64,000 nt of DNA from an uncultured Oscillospiraceae bacterium. Its GTDB lineage: Bacteria > Bacillota > Clostridia > Oscillospirales > Ruminococcaceae. Below are positions 27,772 to 35,393 of this stretch, piece by piece; the stretch's first letter is position 1, and each line of letters opens with the position of its first letter. Location of the stretch: positions 1 to 64,000 of the forward strand of contig CAJTZM010000003.1 in the NCBI GenBank assembly GCA_910583935.1. Reading direction: 5' to 3'. The position numbers and the translations under genes are program-made. The notes under the pieces were generated by a model that worked only from the letters and a program-made list of their open reading frames with translations, had not been told where the DNA came from and did not search any database.

Positions 27772-28878
27772 TTATTCTTCTATCGCCGCGTCACAGTATT
27801 CGCAGACCTTTCCGCCGTCCTTGACCCGGATAGGCAGCGTCAGATCCAAATTCGATACGCATTTGGGATTTTGGCAGTGGATCGTCCCGTTAGGCCGGGG
27901 ATTTTGGCAGGTCTTTTCAAACATTCTGCCCCCGCAGATGGTGGGGCCCCCTTCCTCCTCTGCACCCAAAAGGCGCAGGATCAGCGCCATGCGCACATAC
28001 ATGCCATACTGGGCCTGTACAAAATAGCAGGCCCTTGAGTCCTCGTCCACCGCGCCGGTAATTTCGTTGACAATGGGCATCGGGTGTAGGACGACCATAT
28101 CTTCCTTGGCGTTTTTCATCTTTTGAATGTCCAGAATATAGCTGTCCTTCAGCCTCAGATACTCCTCCTGAGAGGCAAACCGTTCTCGCTGCACACGAGT
28201 CATGTAAAGGATATCCACCTGCCGGATCGCGCTGTCCAGATCGGGATTGACGCTGTAGGAGCAGCCGGAAGCCGCCTCAATCTCCCGTATCACATAGTCC
28301 GGCGCCTGCAGTTCCGGCGGCGAGATCAGCACAAAGTGAATGCTTTCATACCGGCACATGGCGTGAATCAGGGAGTGGACCGTGCGCCCGTACTTTAAAT
28401 CCCCGCATAAGCCAACGGTCAGATTGTGAAACCGTCCCTTCTTTGCCCGGATGGTATACAGGTCGGTCAAGGTCTGGGTCGGATGCTGATGGCCGCCGTC
28501 TCCAGCGTTGATCACCGGGATAAAGGAGTGCAGCGCCGCTACATGGGCCGCTCCCTCCGCCGGATGCCGAATGGCCGCGATATCCGCATAACAGCTGATC
28601 ATGCGGATGGTATCGGCAATGCTTTCTCCCTTTGTCGCCGAGCTGGAGGCCGAATCTGCAAAGCCCAGCACCTTTCCACCCAAGCGCTCCATCGCCGCTT
28701 CAAAGCTTAACCTCGTCCGGGTAGACGGTTCAAAAAACAAGGTGGCCAAAATCTTCCCGGAACAGCTGTGAGCGTACTGATCCGGTCTGGCAATAATCCT
28801 GTCCGCAAGGCAGAACAGGTCTTCTAGCTGCTCTGCCGTAAAGTCGGTAGGATAAATCAGGTTTTTTCCTTTCAGCAT
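27772..28878 (-). CDS. pyrB: Aspartate carbamoyltransferase with fused PyrI-type zinc domain
   Basis: A 368-residue fusion. Residues 1-~310 are the catalytic chain: [15 protein letters not shown] (carbamoyl phosphate), [29 protein letters not shown] and [11 protein letters not shown]. The last ~50 residues end [16 protein letters not shown]...[14 protein letters not shown], with the C-x4-C ... C-x2-C zinc ligands of the PyrI regulatory chain. PyrI's N-terminal nucleotide-binding domain is absent, so CTP/ATP allostery by that route should be missing. In the E. coli enzyme the zinc domain contacts the catalytic chain, so a structural role is likely. ATG 28878 follows AAGGAAGGAG; ATG 28917 has no ribosome site. 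First gene of the operon. Confidence 0.93.
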   Translation of the reverse strand: MLKGKNLIYPTDFTAEQLEDLFCLADRIIARPDQYAHSCSGKILATLFFEPSTRTRLSFEAAMERLGGKVLGFADSASSSATKGESIADTIRMISCYADIAAIRHPAEGAAHVAALHSFIPVINAGDGGHQHPTQTLTDLYTIRAKKGRFHNLTVGLCGDLKYGRTVHSLIHAMCRYESIHFVLISPPELQAPDYVIREIEAASGCSYSVNPDLDSAIRQVDILYMTRVQRERFASQEEYLRLKDSYILDIQKMKNAKEDMVVLHPMPIVNEITGAVDEDSRACYFVQAQYGMYVRMALILRLLGAEEEGGPTICGGRMFEKTCQNPRPNGTIHCQNPKCVSNLDLTLPIRVKDGGKVCEYCDAAIEE

Positions 28879-29083
28879 ATAACCGCTCCTTCCTTTGATC
28901 TGCTTTTCTTTGCTCATTAAAACGAACCGGCGGATAAAATGCCGCCGTGTTGTTCCATTCTTCAGAAGATCTTTTCATAAAAAAAGCTTTCCTAACAAAA
29001 TAGGAAAGCCAATCGGCAAAAGAGGGCTTGTAAAGAAGAAACACCGCCGCTAAGGATTGCTCTTTTTTGATCCCTTGCGTCAT
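28730..29083 (-). CDS. Possible leader-peptide ORF of the pyr operon
   Basis: An ATG at 29083 has AAGGAGG 9 nt upstream and lies about 35 nt inside the predicted transcript. It opens a 117-codon frame ([15 protein letters not shown]...) that passes through the attenuator hairpin and overlaps the pyrB start in another frame by about 150 nt. E. coli pyrL is a comparable leader peptide, but it is 44 codons and stops before pyrB; the long overrun here is odd. The amino-acid sequence is not recognisable. I read it as a regulatory ORF whose translation matters more than its product. Chance cannot be excluded. Confidence 0.45.
   Translation of the reverse strand: MTQGIKKEQSLAAVFLLYKPSFADWLSYFVRKAFFMKRSSEEWNNTAAFYPPVRFNEQRKADQRKERLYAERKKPDLSYRLYGRAARRPVLPCGQDYCQTGSVRSQLFREDFGHLVF
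28979..29009 (-). terminator. Attenuator in the pyr-operon leader
   Basis: Minus strand GCTTTCCTA-TTTTGT-TAGGAAAGC, a perfect 9-bp stem, followed by seven T. It lies between the promoter and pyrB, inside the leader ORF. A second hairpin (CGGCGG/CCGCCG, 28928-28947) follows. No PyrR-binding consensus was seen. Confidence 0.8.
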
Positions 29084-29115
29084 TCTCTGTGTCCTCCTTT
29101 TTTTGAGAATCCAAA

Positions 29116-29152
29116 TTTTTTCAATTATATCACTCCAGGCCACATCCGTCAA
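29116..29152 (-). promoter_or_regulatory. Promoter of the pyr operon with an A-run/T-run start region
   Basis: TTGACG (29152-29147), a 17-nt spacer and TATAAT (29129-29124). The start region reads TGAAAAAATTTGG, so the first transcribed bases are probably A(n)UUUGG, like the AAUUUG start of E. coli pyrBI where UTP-dependent slippage occurs. Confidence 0.75.
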
Positions 29153-29221
29153 TACCTTTTCCGGACTTTTTCTTTTATCGCATCAGGGTCCGAAAAAATA
29201 CCCGCAGAGGGCAAAAGGCGG

Positions 29222-29776
29222 CTACTCCTCGCAGAGCGCTTGATAAAATGTGTAGTCCACCAAGCCGCTGATTTTTTCCAGTGATCCTTCCTCCAGCTCT
29301 TTGACCATCAGGCAATCTGGATTCGGCAGTTTAATAGCAGGGCCCGCTTCAATCCCGAACCGATAGCTGGATTGAAATCCGCGCGAACGGTAGTTTTGGG
29401 GATTCCCCTCCACAAGAACCGCCTGAAAACCCATTTCCTTCGCCCTCATAAAGCCATATTCCAACAGCTGTTTTGAAATGTGCTGCCTTTGCACCTGGGT
29501 TTTTACCGCCACCGGCGTAAGCAGCAGCAATTCGTTTTCATATTTCCCCCCAAGATGGAACCGGGAAAACATGGCGTATCCAATCACCTCGTCCCGCTCG
29601 TTTACCATGATCAGCTCTAAACCGGGAACATAATACTTTTTCGCCCGAATTTCTTCTACCAGCCGCCGGACCATTTTCCCTTCTTTTTCATCCTGGTATG
29701 CCGTAAATACGTTTTCCACCAGATCCAAAGACGGCAGCAGATATTTTTTCTCCATCGCTTTTATCCTTCGCTCCAT
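29222..29776 (-). CDS. GNAT-family N-acetyltransferase
   Basis: A 184-residue putative acyl-CoA-dependent acetyltransferase. The core is seen in IGYAMFSRFHLGGKYENELL (beta-4 region), LLTPVAVKTQVQRQHISKQL (the acetyl-CoA pyrophosphate loop, here Q-x-x-H-I rather than the usual Q-x-x-G-x-G/A) and VLVEGNPQNYRSRGF (beta-5 and the following helix). This resembles the YhbS-type group. RBS AAGGAGAG before the ATG at 29776. The substrate is unknown. The gene stands alone between serS and the pyr operon. Confidence 0.85.
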   Translation of the reverse strand: MERRIKAMEKKYLLPSLDLVENVFTAYQDEKEGKMVRRLVEEIRAKKYYVPGLELIMVNERDEVIGYAMFSRFHLGGKYENELLLLTPVAVKTQVQRQHISKQLLEYGFMRAKEMGFQAVLVEGNPQNYRSRGFQSSYRFGIEAGPAIKLPNPDCLMVKELEEGSLEKISGLVDYTFYQALCEE

Positions 29777-29814
29777 GGATTCTCTCCTTTTTTCTCTATG
29801 AATTCTTCACCCGG

Positions 29815-29860
29815 TTAAAAAAGCAGTACCTGCCAAAGTATTTGCTCTTTTGGCAGGTAC
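29815..29860 (-). terminator. Terminator of serS
   Basis: GTACCTGCCAAA/TTTGGCAGGTAC, a 12-bp stem with an 11-nt loop, followed by TGCTTTTTT on the minus strand. Confidence 0.8.
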
Positions 29861-29900
29861 GCAGTTTCTGACAATAAAGGCCACTAAAGGGCGGCTCCTT

Positions 29901-31178
29901 TTAACGAATCTCTTCCATCCCGCCCATGTACATTCTGAGCGCTTTGGGAATCTTCACCGATCCGTCGGCATTGAGGTTGTTTTCCAAAAATGCAATGAGC
30001 ATACGAGGCGGTGCCACCACCGTATTATTTAAGGTATGGGCAAAATAATTGCCCTTCTCCCCTTTAATGCGGATCCCCAGCCGCCGGGCCTGAGCGTCTC
30101 CCAGATTCGAGCAGCTTCCCACCTCGAAATACTTCTTCTGGCGCGGACTCCAGGCTTCAACGTCAATGCTCTTGACCTTCAGGTCGGCCAAATCGCCGGA
30201 GCAGCATTCCAAGGTGCGGACCGGCACATCCAAGGTGCGGAAAAACTCCACCGTATAGGTGTAAAGCTTTTTAAACCACTCCATGCTTTCCCCCGGCTCG
30301 CAGATGACGATCATCTCCTGCTTCTCGAACTGGTGGACCCGGTATACGCCCCGCTCCTCGATTCCGTGGGCGCCCACCTCCTTGCGGAAACAGGCAGAAT
30401 AACTGGTCAGGGTTTGAGGCAGCTGCTCTTTCTTTAACGTGGTGTCGATAAACTTGCCGATCATCGAGTGCTCGCTGGTGCCGATCAGATACAGATCCTC
30501 TCCCTCGATTTTATACATCATGTTTTCCATTTCGGCAAAGCTCATCACGCCCGTAACCACATTGCTGCGGATCATAAACGGCGGCACGCAATAGGTAAAG
30601 CCCTTGCCGATCATAAAATCCCGGGCGTAGGACAGAATCGCCGAATGCAGCCGGGCGATATTGCCCATCAGATAGTAAAAGCCGTTTCCGCTGGTTTTTC
30701 TGGCGCTGTCCAAGTCCAGTCCGCTGAGCCGCTCCATAATATCCACGTGATACGGCACCTCAAAATCCGGAACTACCGGTTCTCCAAACCGCTCTACCTC
30801 GACGTTTTCGCTGTCGTCACGGCCAATGGGCACCGAATCGTCGATGATGTTGGGAATCACCAGCATCCGCTTGCGGATTTCCGCCTGCAGCTCCCCTTCC
30901 TTCGCCTGCAGCTCCTCCAGCTTGGGACCGATGCTGGCCACCAGCTTTTTCGCTTCCTCCGCCTCTTCCTTTTTCCCCTGGGCCATCAGCGCGCCGATCT
31001 GCTTGCTGGACACATTCCGCTGATTACGCAGTGCGTCCGCCTCCGACGCAGCGGCCCGAAGCTGCGTATCCAAAGCCAGCACCTCGTCTACCAGCGGCAG
31101 CTTCTGCTCTTGGAATTTCTTTTTCATGTTTTCCTTGACCAATTCCGGATTGGTCCGGATCAGACGAATATCAATCAT
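29901..31178 (-). CDS. serS: Seryl-tRNA synthetase
   Basis: A 425-residue class II synthetase charging tRNA-Ser (and tRNA-Sec where present). The N-terminal coiled-coil arm runs from about residue 25 to 100 (LVDEVLALDTQLRAAASEAD...). Class II motif 2 is CFRKEVGAHG and motif 3 ends LNNTVVAPPRMLIAFLENN. The ATG at 31178 has AAAGGAGG in front. A T-box leader precedes it, so expression should rise when tRNA-Ser is uncharged. Confidence 0.98.
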   Translation of the reverse strand: MIDIRLIRTNPELVKENMKKKFQEQKLPLVDEVLALDTQLRAAASEADALRNQRNVSSKQIGALMAQGKKEEAEEAKKLVASIGPKLEELQAKEGELQAEIRKRMLVIPNIIDDSVPIGRDDSENVEVERFGEPVVPDFEVPYHVDIMERLSGLDLDSARKTSGNGFYYLMGNIARLHSAILSYARDFMIGKGFTYCVPPFMIRSNVVTGVMSFAEMENMMYKIEGEDLYLIGTSEHSMIGKFIDTTLKKEQLPQTLTSYSACFRKEVGAHGIEERGVYRVHQFEKQEMIVICEPGESMEWFKKLYTYTVEFFRTLDVPVRTLECCSGDLADLKVKSIDVEAWSPRQKKYFEVGSCSNLGDAQARRLGIRIKGEKGNYFAHTLNNTVVAPPRMLIAFLENNLNADGSVKIPKALRMYMGGMEEIR

Positions 31179-31199
31179 TTTTGTAAATCCTCCTTTAAA

Positions 31200-31444
31200 A
31201 CAAAAAAGGAATTCCTCGCCCCTTCTTATATGGGACGAAAAATTCCGCGTTGCCACCCAAATTGCCAAACGAATCCGCTTGGCCCCTTGTCGGTACGATA
31301 TAGGGTACCAGCCTCCGATTCCTCACCGGCCGCTCGGAAAACGGACCGGCCAGTCTTCCCCGCCGGGCTTTCACCAACCGCCGGCTCTCTAAATGGGTTC
31401 CCCCTTGACCTTCTTTTTCCTCAAACGCATCCTTTTTGAAATTA
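31200..31444 (-). promoter_or_regulatory. T-box riboswitch of serS
   Basis: The leader contains the T-box core as GGGTGGCAACGCGG (a variant of GGGTGGTACCGCGG). It is followed by a terminator whose arms GGAATTTTTCGTCCC and GGGGCGAGGAATTCC end in TTTTTT. Upstream, AGAGAGCCGGCGGTTGGTGA fits stem I with its GGUGA-type loop. I could not place the serine specifier codon securely. Confidence 0.88.
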
Positions 31445-31450
31445 TTTTGG

Positions 31451-31479
31451 ATTATAGCACATTCTTCCCCGAAATGCAA
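31451..31479 (-). promoter_or_regulatory. Promoter of the serS T-box leader
   Basis: TTGCAT (31479-31474), 17-nt spacer, TATAAT (31456-31451) on the minus strand. Confidence 0.75.
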
Positions 31480-31513
31480 GAAAAATGTTTTGTCTCTTCC
31501 TTTTAAAAAGAAG

Positions 31514-31542
31514 TTGAACCGATCCGGCGCCGATGCTATAAT
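31514..31542 (+). promoter_or_regulatory. Promoter of the YdeI-like gene
   Basis: TTGAAC (31514-31519), 17-nt spacer, TATAAT (31537-31542), 50 nt upstream of the ATG; divergent from the serS promoter. Confidence 0.7.
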
Positions 31543-31591
31543 CAGGATGACAAATCCCTTAACGGATAAGGCGCGTGAAAAGAGGTGCAGC

Positions 31592-32152
31592 ATGAACGAT
31601 ATATTGACGTTTGCCGACCGAGAAGCGTTTCGGGAATGGCTATTGGAGCACTGCCTGTCCAGCGGCGGTGTTTGGCTTTTATTCGGCAAGACGGGCGGAC
31701 CCAAGACGCTCAAAGCAGAGGAAGCACTGGAGGAGGCCCTCTGCTTTGGATGGATTGACGGGCAGATGCAAGGCATCGACAGCCAATCTTACAAAAAATA
31801 TTTTTCCATGCGCCGGGAGAAAAGCCGGTGGTCAGAGAAAAACAAGGCGCTGGCAAAAAGCCTTGAAGAACGGGGTCTTATGACCGACTTTGGCAGAACG
31901 AAAATAAAAGAAGCCCAAAAAAACGGCCAATGGGATGCGCCGCCTCCCGCGGCGATTACCGAGACACAAATCTCTCAGCTTTGTGTACTGCTGGAAAGCT
32001 ACCATCCCGCTTTCGAGAATTTTGGGGCCATGTCTTTATCCGTCCAAAAAACCTACACACGCGCGTATTTCGACGCAAAAACCGACGCGGGCCGCGAAAA
32101 GCGCCTCGCCTGGATAGTCAATAGACTCAACAAGAATTTAAAGCCGATGTAG
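31592..32152 (+). CDS. YdeI/OmpD-associated family protein
   Basis: A 186-residue soluble protein of the YdeI family: LTFADREAFREWLLEHCLSS, the conserved block EALCFGWIDGQMQGIDSQSY followed by KYFSMRREKSRWSEKNKA, and a C-terminal helix-rich tail ending in RLAWIVNRLNKN. The family is common and poorly understood; links to bacteriocin tolerance and envelope stress are reported in a few species. RBS AGAGGTG before ATG 31592. No terminator follows directly; the palindrome at 32199-32239 lies downstream. Confidence 0.85.
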   Translation: MNDILTFADREAFREWLLEHCLSSGGVWLLFGKTGGPKTLKAEEALEEALCFGWIDGQMQGIDSQSYKKYFSMRREKSRWSEKNKALAKSLEERGLMTDFGRTKIKEAQKNGQWDAPPPAAITETQISQLCVLLESYHPAFENFGAMSLSVQKTYTRAYFDAKTDAGREKRLAWIVNRLNKNLKPM

Positions 32153-32198
32153 CGGTAAAACTGCTTTTCCAAAAGGTACCTTGACCCGCGCCATTTTC

Positions 32199-32239
32199 CT
32201 GCAAATCCTGCCGGAAGGCCCTTCCGGCAGGATTTGCAG
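32199..32239. repeat. Near-continuous perfect palindrome, 20-bp arms
   Basis: CTGCAAATCCTGCCGGAAGG (32199-32218), one C, then its exact complement (32220-32239). No T-run follows on either strand, so it is not a usual terminator. Its role is unknown. Confidence 0.7.
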
Positions 32240-32287
32240 ACCAACGGAGAAAGCGATATACGAAAGCGCATAAAGGAGCTGTTTGTT

Positions 32288-32980
32288 ATGCAAAACACCG
32301 TCCCGCTGCAAACAATCGCCTATATTCACACCGATTTCCCCCGAAAGTTCGGTGTACCCCGGCAAAGCGGCTTGATCGACGCTTTAAAAGCCACCGTTGT
32401 CTTTGAGCCCCCCTTTCGAAATCCCGACGCGTTTCGGGGCTTGGAGGGATACTCTCACATTTGGCTGATCTGGCAGTTTTCCCAGGTGACGGGCAGCGAT
32501 TGGTCCCCCACCGTCCGGCCGCCCCGTCTGGGCGGCAACACCCGGATGGGGGTTTTTGCCACCCGCTCTCCCTTTCGTCCCAACCGTATCGGCCTTTCCT
32601 GCGTGCGCTTAGAACAAGTCGAACTTAACACGGCCAAGGGGCCTGTTCTGCATGTTTCCGGAGCGGATCTGGTGGACGGTACCCCCATTTATGATATTAA
32701 GCCTTATCTTCCCTATACCGACTCTCACCCGGATGCCAAAGGCGGGTTCGCCCTCCAAACCCGGGCCGGCATATTGGAGGTCTTCTTCCCGGAAGATTTA
32801 TTGAACCAGGTCCCGCCCGCCCAGCGGGAAGGACTGCTGGCCGTTCTGGCCCAGGATCCTCGGCCGGCCTACCAAAAGGATCCTCATCGAGTTTACGGCA
32901 TGGCGTATGCGGACTTTGAAATACGCTTTAGGGTGGACGGCAGCCGTCTGACGGTTTGCGAATTGCTTCGCCGCCTCTGA
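32288..32980 (+). CDS. trmO: tRNA (N6-threonylcarbamoyladenosine-37) methyltransferase TrmO
   Basis: A 230-residue SAM-dependent enzyme of the TsaA/TrmO family, which methylates t6A37 in threonine tRNAs reading ACY codons. Conserved blocks: IAYIHTDFPRKFGVPRQSGL, FRGLEGYSHIWLIWQFS, the loop RMGVFATRSPFRPNRIGLS and VSGADLVDGTPIYDIKPYLPY. The ATG at 32288 has AAAGGAG upstream. The tRNA-Thr(GGT) gene, a potential substrate tRNA, lies just downstream on the other strand; this may be coincidence. Confidence 0.93.
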   Translation: MQNTVPLQTIAYIHTDFPRKFGVPRQSGLIDALKATVVFEPPFRNPDAFRGLEGYSHIWLIWQFSQVTGSDWSPTVRPPRLGGNTRMGVFATRSPFRPNRIGLSCVRLEQVELNTAKGPVLHVSGADLVDGTPIYDIKPYLPYTDSHPDAKGGFALQTRAGILEVFFPEDLLNQVPPAQREGLLAVLAQDPRPAYQKDPHRVYGMAYADFEIRFRVDGSRLTVCELLRRL

Positions 32981-33053
32981 GCTTTCGCCGGACGGCGTCT
33001 TTTGGGCGGCGGCATTCCTTTCCCATTCTGCCGTCGGAATGCTCAGTAAAACA

Positions 33054-33087
33054 AAAAGCTCCGGAAATCCTTCGTTTCCGGAGCTTT
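33054..33087. terminator. Bidirectional terminator between trmO and the tRNA pair
   Basis: AAAAGCTCCGGAAA/TTTCCGGAGCTTTT around a 7-nt loop, with T-runs both ways; on the minus strand it abuts the tRNA-Thr CCA. Confidence 0.85.
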
Positions 33088-33163
<76 letters not shown>

Positions 33164-33166
33164 ATC

Positions 33167-33243
33167 TGGCGACCTGGATGGGGTTCGAACCCACGACCTC
33201 TAGCGTGACAGGCTAGCGTTCTAACCAACTGAACTACCAGGCC
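33167..33243 (-). tRNA. tRNA-Asp (GTC)
   Basis: Acceptor stem GGCCTGG/CCAGGTC with one G-U, discriminator G, encoded CCA. Anticodon arm CTAGC-CTGTCAC-GCTAG gives GTC. It lies three nt upstream of tRNA-Thr, same transcript. Confidence 0.95.
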
Positions 33244-33283
33244 ATAATATGCGCTGAGGAACATCCTGTCCACAACGTATCTT

Positions 33284-33312
33284 ATTATAACAGGTAAAAA
33301 TCTTCTTGTCAA
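33284..33312 (-). promoter_or_regulatory. Promoter of the tRNA-Asp/Thr operon
   Basis: Perfect consensus TTGACA (33312-33307), 17-nt spacer, TATAAT (33289-33284). Confidence 0.85.
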
Positions 33313-33338
33313 TACTTCTGCCTAAACTTCTATTTTTA

Positions 33339-33368
33339 TTGACATTTTCTCCTTCTTTATCCTATAAT
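33339..33368 (+). promoter_or_regulatory. Promoter of the QueG-like gene
   Basis: TTGACA (33339-33344), 18-nt spacer, TATAAT (33363-33368); divergent from the tRNA promoter. Confidence 0.75.
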
Positions 33369-33458
33369 GTCTTTAAAATAATCGAGTCGTTTCATAAAGC
33401 TCCTTGTCAGCGCTCCGCCGAGGAAACGGCTGCGTTCTGCAGAAAGGTAGGGAAGTTC

Positions 33459-34217
33459 ATGCAGATTTTAAAAGACGAGCTATTCGCACAAGCGCAGCAG
33501 CTCGGCGCAAATCTCTGCGGTGTCGCCGATTTAACGGCTGATACCCAGTGGATTCGGGAAAATTACGGCGAACTTTGCGCCTCTTTTCCTCGGGCGGTTT
33601 CCGTGTCCATCTTTTTCCCCAAGCAGATTATTTTGGAGCAGGCGGATGGTCCTACCCGTTCCTACAGCTACTTTTATGCCGCGATCAACCGACAGTTAGA
33701 CGCTATCGGCCTTTCTCTTTCCAACCTTTTGCAGCAAAAAGGATTTCGCTCTTATCCTGTTCCCACCTCCGACTATCGCCAATCCCGCTCTTTCCCCGGA
33801 TTGCAGGAGCAGGTTGCCGCCCAGGGGGCCGAGGGCCTGCCCAAAGCTCAGACCGAGCTGATGGGGATGTTCAGCCATCGGTTTGCTGCCAGCCACGCGG
33901 GTCTTGGCTGGATCGGGAAAAGCTGCCATCTGATTAATCCCCAGGTGGGTCCCCGCCTTCGACTGACCACCGTCCTCACCGACGCGCCGCTGCCGCCGGA
34001 CCAGCCGCTGCCCAACCGCTGTGGCGGCTGTACTCGCTGCCGGGATGTATGCCCTGTCCACGCCATTCATGGCGTGCCCTTCAGCGCAGACGATCCACCT
34101 TCGGCGCGTTTTGATAAGCAGACCTGCTTTTCCTTTTTAGAGGATATGGCCGCCGTATTCGGGCAGCATACCTGTGCAAAATGCCTGGCCGTATGCCCTT
34201 GGGGAAGTAGACCATAA
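33459..34217 (+). CDS. Short QueG-like protein with two 4Fe-4S clusters
   Basis: A 252-residue protein with the epoxyqueuosine-reductase-like N-terminal part (SHRFAASHAGLGWIGKSCHLI) and two ferredoxin-type cluster sites: CGGCTRCRDVCPVHAI and, after a spacer Cys, CAKCLAVCPWG. True QueG is about 350-380 residues with C-terminal helical repeats; this short form lacks them. It belongs to the widespread '4Fe-4S double cluster binding' group whose substrates are mostly unknown. Start ATG 33459, after a modest GGTAGGGAAG site; the frame is open 50 codons further upstream without support. A corrinoid-dependent reductase role is possible but not shown. Confidence 0.8.
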   Translation: MQILKDELFAQAQQLGANLCGVADLTADTQWIRENYGELCASFPRAVSVSIFFPKQIILEQADGPTRSYSYFYAAINRQLDAIGLSLSNLLQQKGFRSYPVPTSDYRQSRSFPGLQEQVAAQGAEGLPKAQTELMGMFSHRFAASHAGLGWIGKSCHLINPQVGPRLRLTTVLTDAPLPPDQPLPNRCGGCTRCRDVCPVHAIHGVPFSADDPPSARFDKQTCFSFLEDMAAVFGQHTCAKCLAVCPWGSRP

Positions 34218-34243
34218 CGCAGTCCATACAAAAATCTCCGTAG

Positions 34244-34287
34244 AAAAAGGACTCCCGCGGCGTTTTCGCGTCGCCGGAGTCCTTTTT
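34244..34287 (+). terminator. Terminator of the QueG-like gene
   Basis: AAAAAGGACTCC ... GGAGTCCTTTTT with an inner GGCG/CGCC pair. Confidence 0.8.
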
Positions 34288-34440
34288 GTTCAGCCGAATA
34301 TAACCCATTGGAACCGACCCGATCTTCCCCCGCAATCAGGAACCCCTTTAGGATCTATCGCGTTTTACTTAACACTGCTTTACAAAGATTTGGAGGAATT
34401 GCGAGTGCACCCGCTTGACTGCTGTCTGCCGGATCAGCGG

Positions 34441-35373
34441 TTAAGGATTCATTTTTACTGAAAAATTCCCACTTACTGTGTCCACAATAAAATCGGCGCC
34501 GCCGTTTTTATAGGTGCCCTCTCCCTCGTTCATCGTAATGGGAAAATCGGAATTGAACTCACCGGATACCCGATCAAAGGATACGGAAAAGCCCGCGTTT
34601 TCCGGTATAATAATGGTTACGTTTCCAGACACGGTTGATGCGTTCACCCGATCGGGGCAGACGCTGCTTTGCACCTTCATCTCCCCTGAGACGCCGCTGG
34701 CGTGAATTTTTCCAAACGCACCTTCCAGCTGCGTCAAGCCGGACACGGTAGATATATCCACCTCTACCGCTTGGGATGCCTCGATACACAGATCGCCGGA
34801 TACGGTATCCACCTCAATCTCCTTTGCCCCTACTCCAATTAGGTTAATGGCGCCGGAGGTGGTTTCATAATGCATCTCCTCCGCCTGCAGATCCTTTACA
34901 TCTATTTTTGCGGATACCGCGTCCACCCCAATTTCTTTCAGCGCCTGCGCCAGCCTCTCGGGAATCATCACCTGCAGATCCTTATCCGGTAAGTGCCCGA
35001 ATAAAATTCCGCTTTTTCTGAAGCGAATTCGCAGTGTATCTCCAGATACCTTATAGCGCAGCGTATTTTTTTCATTCAATTGCTGGTTAGAAGTCTCGGT
35101 AATATAAATCTCCTCACCGTCGTAGATCTTCAGATCTACCCTGCCGCTCACCCAGTCAATCTTCAATTTTTCTATGCCGGATACCGGCACCTGATAGCTG
35201 CCTGACCCGTCCCCTAAATAGTCTTTATCGTCTCCCCACCAGGAAAAGCCGTCCCACATTCCTAAACGAGCACCGAAGAATGGGAGATCCATTAGTCCGC
35301 ATACTAGAAAGCCGGTTAAAATCAGCAGAACAAATCCCCAGCAGACAATCCGAATCCATGCCGAAGTTTTCAA
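34441..35373 (-). CDS. DUF4097-family beta-strand repeat membrane-anchored protein
   Basis: A 310-residue protein with one N-terminal membrane segment (residues 8-28) and then a repetitive beta-rich body where VSG recurs about every 20-25 residues (VDTVSGDLCIEAS, ISTVSGLTQLEG, ASGVSGEMKVQS, ASTVSGNVTIII, FDRVSGEFNSDF, VDTVSGNFSVKM). This is the DUF4097 'putative adhesin' pattern, a beta-helix-like fold. Third gene of a PadR-HAAS-DUF4097 operon. Such trios are common in Firmicutes and associated with envelope stress. The exact role is unknown. A gap of 20 nt separates it from the HAAS gene. Confidence 0.85.
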   Translation of the reverse strand: MKTSAWIRIVCWGFVLLILTGFLVCGLMDLPFFGARLGMWDGFSWWGDDKDYLGDGSGSYQVPVSGIEKLKIDWVSGRVDLKIYDGEEIYITETSNQQLNEKNTLRYKVSGDTLRIRFRKSGILFGHLPDKDLQVMIPERLAQALKEIGVDAVSAKIDVKDLQAEEMHYETTSGAINLIGVGAKEIEVDTVSGDLCIEASQAVEVDISTVSGLTQLEGAFGKIHASGVSGEMKVQSSVCPDRVNASTVSGNVTIIIPENAGFSVSFDRVSGEFNSDFPITMNEGEGTYKNGGADFIVDTVSGNFSVKMNP

Positions 35374-35393
35374 CGTTTATCCCATCCTTTTCT

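Noticed and set aside
28880..29120. PyrR-type anti-antiterminator in the pyr leader
   Set aside because: No sequence resembling the conserved PyrR loop was found; the only clear structures are the terminator hairpin and a GC hairpin after it.
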